From Mycolicibacterium poriferae (GTDB lineage: Bacteria > Actinomycetota > Actinomycetes > Mycobacteriales > Mycobacteriaceae), in assembly GCF_010728325.1 (NCBI RefSeq), contig NZ_AP022570.1, forward strand, positions 2,046,001-2,110,000: a stretch of DNA of 64,000 nt. The letters run 5' to 3'. The position numbers and the translations under genes were made by a program. Shown here piece by piece: positions 34,475-43,705 of this stretch; positions within the stretch are counted from its first letter, which is position 1; each line of letters begins with the position of its first letter. The notes under the pieces are model-generated. The model worked only from the letters and a program-made list of their open reading frames with translations. It had not been told where the DNA came from and did no database searches.

Positions 34475-36190
34475 TCAGTAGTTGAAGCTGGTCGTTCCTT
34501 CACCGGCGAAGCTGAAGTACAGCGTGCCGAGGCTGAACGGGGTGAACCCGGTGTTGAAGCGGGGATCGTCCTCGCTGTCGTTGACGCTCAAGGTGTTCTT
34601 GCGCGTCGTCGTGTACGAGTACAGCAGGGTTTCGCCGTCCTCGGTGTACACCGAAACCACCGTTCCTGGTGGCACTTCGGGGCCGTCGCCGTAGACGTTG
34701 TCCGGCACGGAGCCGAGGATGCCGCCGGAGTCCACCCAGGTGTCGACGAGCGTCATCTCACCGTCGCCGATCTGCACCTGCAGTTGGCTCGACGGAGCCC
34801 CGGGGATCGTCGTCCGAGCCCCGTACGGGTTGGGCCCCAGGATCAGGCGACGACGCCGCTCGTCGAACAACACACCCCGGCTCAGCATGCCCGGCATGGC
34901 CAGGAACGGATTGGTGCTGCCCGGACTGCCCGCGTTGGCGCCGATGCCGAACACGCCGGCGTAGTCACCGTTGTATTCGGTGAAGCCCTGCACGGATTGC
35001 AGTGCCACCACGAGCACCTCGGTGGCCGACGACTCGACACCGTCCAGGCCGATCGGCAGGTCGTAGGACTCCCACAGGAACTCGGAGCTGCCATCGCCGT
35101 AGGAGGCCCAGCCGTATCCGGTCGGTTCATCGACGTTGTCGACGCCGACCCAACGGGGATCGATGATCAGGCCCAGGGAACCGGTGTCAACGAGCACCGG
35201 GGCCGGCTCTCCGCCGTTGATCGACAGATAGATCACCGGCTCGGTGCGGACCGGGTTGTTGCCGTTGTACTGCAGCTCCATCTTGACGACCTGATACACC
35301 AGGCCGTTGTCGGCGGCGGTGCCGATCAGCTGGCCGATCGCTTCCATCTGCGAAGCAGCTCCGAACCAGCCGACGACGGTGAGAAGCTTCTCCGCCGCCT
35401 CGAGCTGGTCCTGAACCCGGATGGTGCGTTGGATGCTGTTCTCGATGCGTGCGCCGGCAAGCCAGTGGGCGAACGGGTCGTCGTAGGTTTCGGCGTAGCG
35501 CTGCTGCAGCAACGCGTGGTTCAGCTGCCAGCGCTCCAGCGAGGCCGACGCTCCGGACAGGTACATCTGCGGCAACATCGCCGCCAGCCCGGCCAGCACG
35601 TTGCCGCTGTCCCAGGTGGCTTCCCGCAGGTCTTCCTTGGCGTCCGAAATCTGCTCCAGCGCAACCGGAACGGTATCGACAGGGTCGTCATCGTCGTCGG
35701 CGGGCTCGTCGTCGGCCGGGGTGTCCTCGTCGTCCTCATCGACGGGGCCGTCATCGACCCCGTCGCCGTCGACGTCGATGGCGTCACCCGTGACGAGTGT
35801 GTCGCGCACCGTCGTCGGGACGTAGTGCGGGCCGGGATCGACGTGGGAGTCGTCGAGGTCTTCGTCTGCGATCTCGGCGTCGAGCTCGGCGTCGTCGGCG
35901 TCGAGGTCCTGGTCGCCGTTATCGAGGCTCCCGGAATCACCGGCGTCGTCGGCATCACCCCCTGAGCCCGTGCCGTCCGCGGTCTCGTTGGCCCTGGAGT
36001 TGCCCGAGGCGTCGTCGCTGTCGGTGGAAGTGCTGGCAGAGGTATCCGCGGCCGACGAGGCAGCGGCGCTGCTCGTCTCGGGGCCGGCATCATCGGGCGC
36101 AGCTTGCGCCGTCGACGCACACAGAAGGCAGACGCCGGTGGCGACCGCCGGGGTGGCAAGGACCGTGGCGGTCCAGGTGCTCAGTTTCAC
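34475..36190 (-). CDS. Secreted PecA-like aspartic protease with acidic linker, no PE domain
   Basis: This 571-residue protein has a signal peptide (residues 1-30, cleavage near AQA), then a Ser/Ala and Asp/Glu-rich disordered linker to about residue 175, a helical region with W221-Q-L and later W244, and a C-terminal all-beta domain. The domain shows two pepsin-like active-site motifs, LVDTGSLGL (D335) and TWVDSGGILG (D487). This matches the PecA (PE_PGRS35) group, whose members cleave surface PE proteins. Here the PE and PGRS parts are replaced by an ordinary signal peptide and an acidic linker. It likely acts at the cell surface. The calcium-like DVDGDGVDDG segment (about 139-148) may bind metal. 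Confidence 0.8.
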   Translation of the reverse strand: MKLSTWTATVLATPAVATGVCLLCASTAQAAPDDAGPETSSAAASSAADTSASTSTDSDDASGNSRANETADGTGSGGDADDAGDSGSLDNGDQDLDADDAELDAEIADEDLDDSHVDPGPHYVPTTVRDTLVTGDAIDVDGDGVDDGPVDEDDEDTPADDEPADDDDDPVDTVPVALEQISDAKEDLREATWDSGNVLAGLAAMLPQMYLSGASASLERWQLNHALLQQRYAETYDDPFAHWLAGARIENSIQRTIRVQDQLEAAEKLLTVVGWFGAASQMEAIGQLIGTAADNGLVYQVVKMELQYNGNNPVRTEPVIYLSINGGEPAPVLVDTGSLGLIIDPRWVGVDNVDEPTGYGWASYGDGSSEFLWESYDLPIGLDGVESSATEVLVVALQSVQGFTEYNGDYAGVFGIGANAGSPGSTNPFLAMPGMLSRGVLFDERRRRLILGPNPYGARTTIPGAPSSQLQVQIGDGEMTLVDTWVDSGGILGSVPDNVYGDGPEVPPGTVVSVYTEDGETLLYSYTTTRKNTLSVNDSEDDPRFNTGFTPFSLGTLYFSFAGEGTTSFNY

Positions 36191-36657
36191 GGGCGGTATT
36201 CAAGCACGTCAATATTGCCGACGCGATGTTTTGGGGAGCTAATCAGTAAATTTTCGCCATCCGGATAGGCTCGCGAAGGTAGCAGCGCTGGCGCATTCAT
36301 CTGGAAGTGAATTACCTGTTCAGAAGAGTTTTACATCCCGGGGGCCAATTAGGCCAGCTACTCGTTAAGGTTCCACTCAGCCGCATAGCCAACGCGGCTG
36401 CCATGAAATAGAGGAGAATATCGCTTTGCTGTTGGGGCCTCACAGCCCAGGCGAGGCCGGGCGAAACCGCTGGTCGAAGACTTGGATGGGGACGCACAAA
36501 GCGTGCGACAATCGCCTGGCCACGACGGTCCCGGCCCAAACAATAAGGGCGACAACGGATGCCAGTGACGAATGAGAAGTTAGCCGGAGTCGGCCCTGAA
36601 GCGACACAAGCACGAGCCCATTCAGCGCCACGTGGTGTAGTTGTCCGTATTCCGCTC
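36191..36657. other. AT-richer gap, no gene supported
   Basis: About 470 bp between the protease and glycosyltransferase genes are visibly less GC-rich than their surroundings. Short frames on the minus strand include hydrophobic stretches but have no good starts, no ribosome sites and no family resemblance. It may be remnant DNA from a lost gene. Confidence 0.4.
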
Positions 36658-37902
36658 CTAGCGTCGGGCGGGTACGGCACTCAGCTCGCCGAGTAAGCGC
36701 GCCCACTGCTCGATCGCCGCTTCCTCATCGAGTACCGACTCGCGATACCGACGCCCATTGAGGCCGAAGCGCTGTGCCGCGTCGGAATCCGCGGTCACAT
36801 CCAGCACTGCGGCGACAAGTTCTTCAGGGGCGCCGGCCGGCACGACAACTCCCGCTTCAGCCGCGAGTACCTCTGAGGCGGTGATGCCGCCGACGTCCGT
36901 AGACGCGACGACGGGGCGACCCGCGTCGAAGTACGAGGTGAGCTTGCTGGGCACCGCCATCGCGGCGACTCCGGGCTTCTCGTTGACGATGAGGATATCG
37001 GCTGCCCCGAGTGCAAGGCGGTACTCCGCATCGCCTAACGGATCGACGAACGTCAGGCGTGAGATACCGCGGGCGAGTTCCTTCAGTTTGGCGCGCTCAC
37101 CGCCGTCACCGACGAGGAGGAAGTGGACAGGGGCGCCGCGCTCATCCGCGACTCGTGCCGCGTCGATGATCGTCTCCAAGCCCTGCTTGGCGCCCATATT
37201 GCCGGTGTGCACTGCCAGCGCGACACCTTCGGGCCAGCCGAGCGAGGCCCGGGCCGCAGCGGCGTCGACGGGATCTGATTTCGGCAGATGAGTCCAGTTC
37301 CGCACGACGACGATGCGCGAGGGATCGACTCCGAGCTCCTCGGAGAGAAAGTCGGCGAAGCGCTGGTGGATCACGACAACTCGGTCTGCGGCCCGCAAGG
37401 TTCGCGCCTCCACCCACTCGGTGATGCGGCGGGCGGTCTGCCCGCCCTCACTGGTCTCTGCCATGCCGAGGGAGTAGATGTCCTGCACCCAGATGACCAG
37501 ACGTCCTCGCCGCGGACTCAGCCGCAGACGCAGCACAGCCAGAGCCGTCGAGAACAGCGACGGCGAGACCGCGATCACCACTCGGGGACGCCCAAGCCGG
37601 GCGAGCACCAGCCGAAGACCGAAACTCAACTCCGACACCAGGCGACGGATGCCTCGGGGTGAGCGGGGCACGTAGTGAAGTCGACGGTGCACCTCCACCC
37701 CTTCAGCGGATTCGGTTCGCGACCACTGGCCGTAGCCCTCGTGGATCTGCCACTGCGGATAATGCGGATGCGATACGTGTGCCGTCACCCGAAACCCTCG
37801 GCGTCGCAATCCGACCGCCAGACCGCCGGTGTACGGCGCGATGCCCGTGTGCTCGGGCGGATAGTTCAGTCCGAGAATCGCGACATCGGGGCGAGACGAC
37901 AT
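36658..37902 (-). CDS. WbuB/WcaI-like GT4 glycosyltransferase
   Basis: From ATG 37902 (MSSRPDVAILGLNYPPEHTG) the product is 414 residues. The 36 codons further upstream lack conservation. Family marks: GLNYPPEHTGIAPYTGGLAVGL (donor loop, about 10-31), VIWVQDIYSLGM (about 130-141), VHTGNMGAKQGLETIIDAARV (about 226-246), VNEKPGVAAMAVPSKLTSYFDAGRPVVA (about 302-329). WbuB-type enzymes transfer fucosamine-like or other amino sugars in surface polysaccharides. It is not adjacent to the 1-17 kb island, so its pathway is unclear, although the LCP and rhamnose genes follow soon after. Confidence 0.87.
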   Translation of the reverse strand: MSSRPDVAILGLNYPPEHTGIAPYTGGLAVGLRRRGFRVTAHVSHPHYPQWQIHEGYGQWSRTESAEGVEVHRRLHYVPRSPRGIRRLVSELSFGLRLVLARLGRPRVVIAVSPSLFSTALAVLRLRLSPRRGRLVIWVQDIYSLGMAETSEGGQTARRITEWVEARTLRAADRVVVIHQRFADFLSEELGVDPSRIVVVRNWTHLPKSDPVDAAAARASLGWPEGVALAVHTGNMGAKQGLETIIDAARVADERGAPVHFLLVGDGGERAKLKELARGISRLTFVDPLGDAEYRLALGAADILIVNEKPGVAAMAVPSKLTSYFDAGRPVVASTDVGGITASEVLAAEAGVVVPAGAPEELVAAVLDVTADSDAAQRFGLNGRRYRESVLDEEAAIEQWARLLGELSAVPARR

Positions 37903-37945
37903 AGCACCGAAGCCTAGGGCTTCGAGCTGGGATACCGCGTTGCGG

Positions 37946-38278
37946 CTAGTCGTGCCGCTCGCCGGCCGGCACCGGTTCCAGGGTCTCGAGCAGCTGCGCG
38001 AACTCCGCATGGCGCGCCGTGGCCCGATTCAGCTGGGCGAAGCCCGACACGAAGGCCACCATCGCCGCCAGCGCCCACGCATTACCGAGCGCCCACTCCC
38101 ACGCGGTCGCGGTGGGTGCACTCACCAACCAGTACGCGGCGATGATCACGAGGAAGTACCCGCAGTAGATGTTGAACCGACCCTCGGAACTGGCGCGCCA
38201 GCCGGGATGACGGGCGTTGCGGACATGCCAGGCCGCCAGAACCCCTATGACCGCGATCGCGGTGATGGTCGACGACAT
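37946..38278 (-). CDS. Small membrane protein
   Basis: This 110-residue protein has an N-terminal transmembrane helix (about residues 4-18), two further hydrophobic helices (about 38-55 and 64-82) and a polar C-terminus. No family is recognised. It lies 43 bp upstream of the glycosyltransferase on the same strand and may be cotranscribed with it. The start codon choice is simple because no longer frame with a good start is open. Confidence 0.6.
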   Translation of the reverse strand: MSSTITAIAVIGVLAAWHVRNARHPGWRASSEGRFNIYCGYFLVIIAAYWLVSAPTATAWEWALGNAWALAAMVAFVSGFAQLNRATARHAEFAQLLETLEPVPAGERHD

Positions 38279-38374
38279 CGGCGGCCTCCGTCTTTGCCAG
38301 AACTGTAACCCCCTGACGCACTCTAGCCTCGATGATCAACCTGAGAACAGAGTGTGACTACGGAAACAATATGG

Positions 38375-39091
38375 TCACGGTATCGAGCGCGTCAATTTCT
38401 CGTTAACGGTTCTGCGGTCCAGCAAAGAGCTGTCCAAGTTCGCCATCTGTACCAGTGAGGCGCCTGTGACATACACCGCCAGCAAGTTTGCGATCAGCTC
38501 GTCGGCGGTGTCCCACGCGGCGGTCGAGGCGACCCGGTCCGAGTCCGTCAGGCCCTGTTCCGCCGCCGATGCCCGGGCCGCAGCAAGCACGTCGTCGACC
38601 GACCGGCCGTCCAGCGCCGGGCCCGGCGCCCGCTCGGGCACCACCTGGTCACCGTGCACACGCACGGCTGTCGCGTAATCGGTCACCCCGATCGGCAGAT
38701 CGGGGACCGGCTTGCCGAACGGATCCAGCGACAGCACCGCAACCTCGCCCATGCCGACCGCGGCGTCGGCCTCGTCCAACCGGTCGGCGGTGCACAGCGC
38801 GATGTCGCAGTCCGAAGCGGCGTCCAACACCACCTCGGCGCCGATCCACCAGATGCCGAACAGCACCGCCGCGGTCTGCCAGTGTGCCGGCAGCAGCACC
38901 GCCACCCGGCTGCCGGCAATCGCGCCCAATTCGTCGCGCAGCAAATTTCCGGTTTTGGCCGCCCAGTTCGCCAGAGTGACAGAGGAGAGTTCGATGCGCT
39001 CAGCGGTGGCGTCGTCGTAGTAGGTGATGCGCGGACCCGCCGGGTTCGCCGCCAGCAGCGGATCCAGGATCTCCGAGCTCAGATTTGGCAC
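38375..39091 (-). CDS. TIGR03089 family protein (AMP-ligase-like N-domain)
   Basis: This 238-residue protein starts MPNLSSEILDPLLAANPAGP and includes ITYYDDATAERIELSSVTLANWAAKTGNLL and VAVLLPAHWQTAAVLFGIWWIGAEVV, resembling the N-terminal part of acyl/aryl-CoA ligases but without their adenylation or hinge motifs. This fits the actinobacterial TIGR03089 family of unknown function (Rv3268 by memory). It sits immediately downstream of the LCP gene (1-bp gap) on the same strand and is almost certainly cotranscribed with it, which suggests a cell-wall link. Confidence 0.8.
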   Translation of the reverse strand: MPNLSSEILDPLLAANPAGPRITYYDDATAERIELSSVTLANWAAKTGNLLRDELGAIAGSRVAVLLPAHWQTAAVLFGIWWIGAEVVLDAASDCDIALCTADRLDEADAAVGMGEVAVLSLDPFGKPVPDLPIGVTDYATAVRVHGDQVVPERAPGPALDGRSVDDVLAAARASAAEQGLTDSDRVASTAAWDTADELIANLLAVYVTGASLVQMANLDSSLLDRRTVNEKLTRSIP

Positions 39092-39092
39092 G

Positions 39093-40574
39093 TCAGTTGA
39101 CGCACTTGGGGTCGTCGGTGCCCGCCGTGATGATCTGCGGCGGCGCCGGCGCGAGCTCCCCGGTATCGGTCACCACGCCCGTCTCCAAGGAATCGCCGCC
39201 CATCAGCGTCACATCCGAGCCATCCAGGCCCGAACCCGGACCGGTGTAGTCGTCGGCGAGCACCACGCGCACCGACCCCGGCGGCACCGTCTGGTCCTCG
39301 ACCACCGGCAATCCGCCCAGATCCGCGGCCACCGCCTGCGCACCCAGATCGTCGACCGCCGCGGCCTGCACCTGGCTCGTCGTCACCTTCTCGCCCTCGT
39401 TGTTGCCGACGTTGCCGGCCGTGAAGCCCTTGGTCGACAGCACATGCGACACCGCGGCGGCCATGCCGTTGACGTCGGTGTCGTTGAGCACCTCGGCGAC
39501 CGTCTGGTCCGGGGAGTAGGTCAGCTCCTCGGTCTTGCCCTCGTCCTGATCATTGAGCAGGCCCGACACCCAGTCCTTGACCTCGGCCGGGTCCACCCGC
39601 ACCACGCTCTGCATGCCGTCGTCGCTCCAGCCCGCCTCCTCCACGATCGGGATGGTGGAGAACGCGACGTTGCCGCCGGCCAACTCCTGCAGCTGGGTGA
39701 TGAAATCCATGATGTCCCAGTCGTCGGACAGCACCACCGAGCGCTGCACCGCCTCCTCCAGCCGGTTCAGCGTCGCCGGGCTCGACAGCGTCTTGCTCGA
39801 GATGACGTCGTGGGCCAGCGAGGCCATCACCGCCTGCTGGCGCGTCACCCGGTCCAGGTCGCCGCGCGGCAGGTCGTGGCGCTGCCGCACGAAGCTCAAC
39901 GCCTGCGGGCCGTTGAGCTTCTGCCAGCCCGCCGGGAAATCCGCACCCGAAAGCGGTTCGTAGACCGGCTCGTTCAGGCACACGTCGACCCCGCCCAGCG
40001 CATCGGTGATCAACGAGAAGCCCAGCAGCCCGATCTCGGCGTAGTGGTCGACCGTCACCCCGGTCAGGTTCGCGACGGTCTTGATCAGCTCCTCGCGACC
40101 CGCCGCGATGGCCTCGGGCTCGGCGACGGCCGGATCGACACCCTGATCCTCGACCAGCTTCTTCAGCTCCTCCAGATGCACCGAGCCGTACACCCCGTTG
40201 ATCTTCATCTTGCCCAGGCCCGGGGCCTCGACATAGGAGTCGCGGGGGATCGAGATCGCCGTCGCCGACTCGCCGTTGTTGGGGATGCGGATCAACACGA
40301 TCGTGTCGGTGTTGGTCGAGACGTCGTCGCCGGCGCGCAGCACCGCGAGCTCCTCGGCCGACAGCGGGTTGCCGTGCGCGTCGGTGCGGCTGTCGTTGCC
40401 GACCAGCAGGATGTCGATCGCGCCGTCCTCGCCGCCCTCGCCGAGCGCCACCGGGTTGATGTGGTTGATCCCGGACTCGAACGAGCGGATCTTGCCCCAC
40501 GCGACCCCCGTGGTCACGACGATCAACATCGCCACGGCCACCGAGATGACACGCATCAACTGAGCAGCAGGCAT
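39093..40574 (-). CDS. cpsA: LytR-CpsA-Psr (LCP) family cell-wall ligase
   Basis: This 493-residue protein has an N-terminal transmembrane segment (about residues 7-25), an LCP domain (about 53-290) with DILLVGNDSRTD, TDTIVLIRIP, SIPRDSYVE, FSLITDALGGVDVCLNEPV and LSFVRQRHDLPRGDLDRVTRQQ, and a C-terminal LytR_C domain (about 390-490). LCP proteins move lipid-linked glycans onto peptidoglycan, and in mycobacteria they attach arabinogalactan. It is divergent from rmlD with 66 bp between starts, matching Rv3267 beside rmlD-wbbL in M. tuberculosis. Confidence 0.9.
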   Translation of the reverse strand: MPAAQLMRVISVAVAMLIVVTTGVAWGKIRSFESGINHINPVALGEGGEDGAIDILLVGNDSRTDAHGNPLSAEELAVLRAGDDVSTNTDTIVLIRIPNNGESATAISIPRDSYVEAPGLGKMKINGVYGSVHLEELKKLVEDQGVDPAVAEPEAIAAGREELIKTVANLTGVTVDHYAEIGLLGFSLITDALGGVDVCLNEPVYEPLSGADFPAGWQKLNGPQALSFVRQRHDLPRGDLDRVTRQQAVMASLAHDVISSKTLSSPATLNRLEEAVQRSVVLSDDWDIMDFITQLQELAGGNVAFSTIPIVEEAGWSDDGMQSVVRVDPAEVKDWVSGLLNDQDEGKTEELTYSPDQTVAEVLNDTDVNGMAAAVSHVLSTKGFTAGNVGNNEGEKVTTSQVQAAAVDDLGAQAVAADLGGLPVVEDQTVPPGSVRVVLADDYTGPGSGLDGSDVTLMGGDSLETGVVTDTGELAPAPPQIITAGTDDPKCVN

Positions 40575-40640
40575 TTGCCCAGGCTACTGGCGGATGCCCC
40601 GCCAGCCGGGGAGGTGACACGGGCGTGCCAAACTCGTGAC

Positions 40641-41513
40641 ATGGACCGCCGAATCGTTATTTCCGGAGCTGGCGGCATGGTGGGACGCGTGTTGGCAGCT
40701 CAGGCCCGCGCCCAGGGCCGCAACGTGGTGGCGCTCACATCAGCCGACTGGGACATCACCGACGCCACCGCCGCCGAACGCTTCATCACCCCCGGCGACG
40801 TCGTCGTCAACTGTGCCGCCTACACCAAGGTCGACGACGCCGAGACCGACGCCGACCGGGCGTTCGCCGTCAACGTCACCGGCGCCGAGAACGTCGCCCA
40901 TGCCTGCGCCCGCACCCGCGCCGACCTGATCCACATCTCCACCGACTACGTGTTCAGCGGCGACTTCACCGACGTCCCCGGGGGCGGGCCGCGCCCGTAC
41001 GACATCGACGACGCCACCGGGCCGCTGTCGGTGTACGGCCGCACCAAGCTGCGCGGCGAAGTCGCCGTGCTGGCCGCGATGCCCGACGCCGGCATCGTGC
41101 GCACCTCCTGGGTCTACGAGGGCGCCGACGGCTCCGACTTCGTCGCCGCCATGCGCCGGCACGCGGCGGGGGGCGGCGACGTCGAGGTGGTCGCCGACCA
41201 GATCGGCTCACCCACCTACGCCGCCGACCTGTGCAGCGCGATCCTGCAGATCGCCGACAGCGCGATCCGCGAACCCGTCCTGCACGCCGCCAACGCCGGC
41301 GCGGTCAGCCGCTTCGAGCAGGCCCAGGCCGTCTTCGAAGAACTCGGCGCCGACCCCTCGCGCGTCAAACCCGTCACCGGTGAGCAGCAGCCCCGGCCCG
41401 CGCCCCGCCCGCCGTATTCGGCGCTGTCGGCGGTGAAATCCGAAGCGGCGGGACTCACCCCGCTGCGCGACTGGCGCGCCGCTCTGGCCGCGGCGATCGG
41501 GGCGTCGCGCTGA
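40641..41513 (+). CDS. rmlD: dTDP-4-dehydrorhamnose reductase
   Basis: From ATG 40641 the product is 290 residues. The open frame extends upstream but lies antisense to the LCP gene and is not coding. The SDR pattern is ISGAGGMVG (about 7-15), VVNCAAYTKVDDAETD (about 55-70), HISTDYVFSG (about 97-106) and Y132-GRTK-LRGE for the catalytic Tyr-Lys. It makes dTDP-L-rhamnose, the donor for the linker between peptidoglycan and arabinogalactan. wbbL, which uses this donor, follows by about 50 bp. Confidence 0.92.
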   Translation: MDRRIVISGAGGMVGRVLAAQARAQGRNVVALTSADWDITDATAAERFITPGDVVVNCAAYTKVDDAETDADRAFAVNVTGAENVAHACARTRADLIHISTDYVFSGDFTDVPGGGPRPYDIDDATGPLSVYGRTKLRGEVAVLAAMPDAGIVRTSWVYEGADGSDFVAAMRRHAAGGGDVEVVADQIGSPTYAADLCSAILQIADSAIREPVLHAANAGAVSRFEQAQAVFEELGADPSRVKPVTGEQQPRPAPRPPYSALSAVKSEAAGLTPLRDWRAALAAAIGASR

Positions 41514-41562
41514 CGGTGGCGGCGATTTACGGCGCTGCGCCCGCTACCCTCTACGCCGTGAG

Positions 41563-42471
41563 ATGGGCAGGCCGCGCGTGAGCGACGAACTCTACGTCGT
41601 GACGGTGACGTACTCGCCGGGCCCGCACCTCGACCGGTTCCTGGCGTCGCTGGCCCACGCCACCGAGCGGCCCGTCACCGTGCTGATGGCCGACAACGGC
41701 TCCACCGACGGCGCACCCGAAGAAGCCGTCGAGCGCTACCCCAACACCCGGCTGCTGCGCATGGGCGGCAACCTCGGCTACGGCAGCGCCATCAACCGCG
41801 CGGTCGCCGAATACGGGCTGACCTCGTCGACCGACTTCTTCATCGTCGCCAACCCCGACGTGCAATGGGGGCCCGACAGTATCGACCTGCTGCTCGAGGC
41901 GGCCGGGCGCTGGCCCTCGGCGGCGTCATTCGGGCCGCTGATCCTGGACCCGGACGGCTCGATCTACCCGTCGGCGCGCCACCAGCCCAGCATCATCCGC
42001 GGCGGCATGCACGCCGTGATCGGACCGGTGTGGAAGTCCAACCCGTGGACCGCGGCCTACCGCCAGGACCGGGCCACCCCCAGCGAACGCGCCGTCGGCT
42101 GGCTGTCCGGATCGTGTCTGTTGCTGCGCAGCGCGGCGTTCGCCGAGGTGTCCGGCTTCGACGAGCGCTACTTCATGTACATGGAAGACGTCGACCTCGG
42201 CGATCGGTTCGGCCGCGCCGGCTGGCAGAACATCTACGTGCCCGCCGCCGAGGTGTTGCACGCCAAAGGCCACTCCACCGGCCGCGACCCGGCCCGCAAC
42301 CTGGCCGCCCACCACGTCAGCACCTACACTTTTCTCGCGGATCGCTACCCCAAGTGGTGGCATGCGCCGCTACGGTGGGCTTTTCGGGGGGCGTTGGGGG
42401 CGCGAGCCCGCCTGGTCGTCCGGAGTTCACGTCGACAGGCCCGCAGGGCGCAGGCGAAAGGGCAGCGCTGA
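41563..42471 (+). CDS. wbbL: Rhamnosyltransferase of the arabinogalactan linker
   Basis: This 302-residue GT2 enzyme has LYVVTVTYSPGPHLDRFLASL (about residues 8-28), VLMADNGSTDGAPEEAV (about 41-57), NPDVQWGPDSIDLLLEAA and GSCLLLRSAAFAEVSGFDERYFMYMEDVDLG (about 185-215), the last being the conserved acceptor-side block of rhamnosyltransferases. WbbL adds L-rhamnose to decaprenyl-PP-GlcNAc and is essential in mycobacteria. A GTG at 41578 is an alternative start that would shorten the N-terminus by five residues. Its stop overlaps the next start. Confidence 0.92.
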   Translation: MGRPRVSDELYVVTVTYSPGPHLDRFLASLAHATERPVTVLMADNGSTDGAPEEAVERYPNTRLLRMGGNLGYGSAINRAVAEYGLTSSTDFFIVANPDVQWGPDSIDLLLEAAGRWPSAASFGPLILDPDGSIYPSARHQPSIIRGGMHAVIGPVWKSNPWTAAYRQDRATPSERAVGWLSGSCLLLRSAAFAEVSGFDERYFMYMEDVDLGDRFGRAGWQNIYVPAAEVLHAKGHSTGRDPARNLAAHHVSTYTFLADRYPKWWHAPLRWAFRGALGARARLVVRSSRRQARRAQAKGQR

Positions 42472-43550
42472 TGGTCAATCCGGCACAAGTGGACGCCGTC
42501 ATTCTGGTCGGCGGCATGGGCACGCGGCTGCGGCCGCTGACGCTGTCGGCCCCCAAACCGATGCTGCCCACCGCCGGGCTGGCGTTCCTGACGCACCTGC
42601 TGTCGCGGATCGCCGACGCCGGCATCGAACACGTCGTGCTGGGCACGTCGTACAAGGCGAAGGTGTTCGAGCAGGAGTTCGGTGACGGCTCGAAGTTCGG
42701 GCTGCAGATCGACTACGTCGTCGAAGACGAACCGCTGGGCACCGGCGGCGGCATCGCCAACGTCGCGTCCAAACTGCGTTACGACACCGCGATCGTGTTC
42801 AACGGCGACGTGCTGTCCGGCTGCGACCTGGGCGCCCTGTTGGACTCGCACGCCGAGCGCGACGCCGACGTCACCCTGCATCTGGTGCGCGTCGGTGACC
42901 CCCGCGCATTCGGTTGTGTGCCAACCGATTCCGACGGCGCGGTGACGGCGTTCCTGGAGAAGACCCAGGACCCGCCGACCGACCAGATCAACGCCGGCTG
43001 TTACGTGTTCAAGAAGTCGGTGATCGACTCGATCCCCAAGGGCCGGGCGCTGTCGGTCGAACGCGAGGTGTTCCCCGGCCTGCTCACCGACGGACTCAAG
43101 GTGTGCGGCTATGTCGACTCAACCTACTGGCGCGACATGGGCACCCCCGAGGACTTCGTGCGCGGCTCGGCGGATCTGGTGCGCGGCATCGCGCCGTCGC
43201 CCGCGCTGAAAGGCCATCGCGGCGAGTCGCTGGTGCACGACGGCGCCGGCGTCGCCCCCGGGGCCCTGCTGATCGGCGGCACCGTCGTCGGGCGCGGCGC
43301 CGAGGTGGCCGGGGGAGCGCGCCTGGACGGGGCGGTGATCTTCGACGGCGTCACCGTCGGGGCCGGCGCGGTGATCGAACGCTCCATCATCGGCTTTGGC
43401 GCGCGGATCGGGCCGCGGGCGCTGCTGCGCGACGCGGTGATCGGCGACGGCGCCGACATCGGAGCCCGCTGCGAGCTGCTGCGCGGCGCCCGGGTGTGGC
43501 CGGGGATCACGATTCCCGACGGCGGCGTGCGGTTCTCTTCGGACATCTAG
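42471..43550 (+). CDS. manC: Mannose-1-phosphate guanylyltransferase-like nucleotidyltransferase
   Basis: ATG 42471 overlaps the wbbL stop and gives 359 residues, the length I recall for M. tuberculosis Rv3264c (named manB or rmlA2 there). The NTP-transferase domain has VILVGGMGTRLRPLTLSAPKPMLP (about 10-33), VFNGDVLSGCDL (about 107-118) and an INAGCYVFKKSVIDSIPKGR block. A left-handed beta-helix (about 250-359) shows hexapeptide repeats. It should make GDP-mannose for mannosylated cell-wall lipids and glycans, together with manA and manB further right. A 65-bp palindrome starts 22 bp after its stop. Confidence 0.88.
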   Translation: MVNPAQVDAVILVGGMGTRLRPLTLSAPKPMLPTAGLAFLTHLLSRIADAGIEHVVLGTSYKAKVFEQEFGDGSKFGLQIDYVVEDEPLGTGGGIANVASKLRYDTAIVFNGDVLSGCDLGALLDSHAERDADVTLHLVRVGDPRAFGCVPTDSDGAVTAFLEKTQDPPTDQINAGCYVFKKSVIDSIPKGRALSVEREVFPGLLTDGLKVCGYVDSTYWRDMGTPEDFVRGSADLVRGIAPSPALKGHRGESLVHDGAGVAPGALLIGGTVVGRGAEVAGGARLDGAVIFDGVTVGAGAVIERSIIGFGARIGPRALLRDAVIGDGADIGARCELLRGARVWPGITIPDGGVRFSSDI

Positions 43551-43572
43551 CTTAGGGTTTTTGGGGCCTTTT

Positions 43573-43637
43573 GCCGCGAACGTGCATTCCCTGTAGCACG
43601 AGAGCGGCTGGAGCTACAGGGAATGCACGTTCGCGGC
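43573..43637. repeat. 65-bp palindromic element, near-perfect copy
   Basis: Two perfect 24-bp inverted arms (43573-43596 and 43614-43637, outer end GCCGCGAACGTGCATTCCC) enclose a 17-bp loop. It lies between the manC stop and the DUF559 gene (ATG 43706). A matching copy closes that gene at 44533, and a third, more divergent one is at 33086. Confidence 0.9.
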
Positions 43638-43705
43638 GGCTGGGCCTGTGGATAACCGGGTATCGACGCCATCGAGTTGTCGGTGCGGCTGCGCAGGCTC
43701 CGCGT

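Noticed and set aside
39024..40640. Plus-strand open frame leading into rmlD
   Set aside because: It lies opposite the LCP gene, is His/Arg/Asp-rich shadow translation, and the SDR fold starts at ATG 40641.
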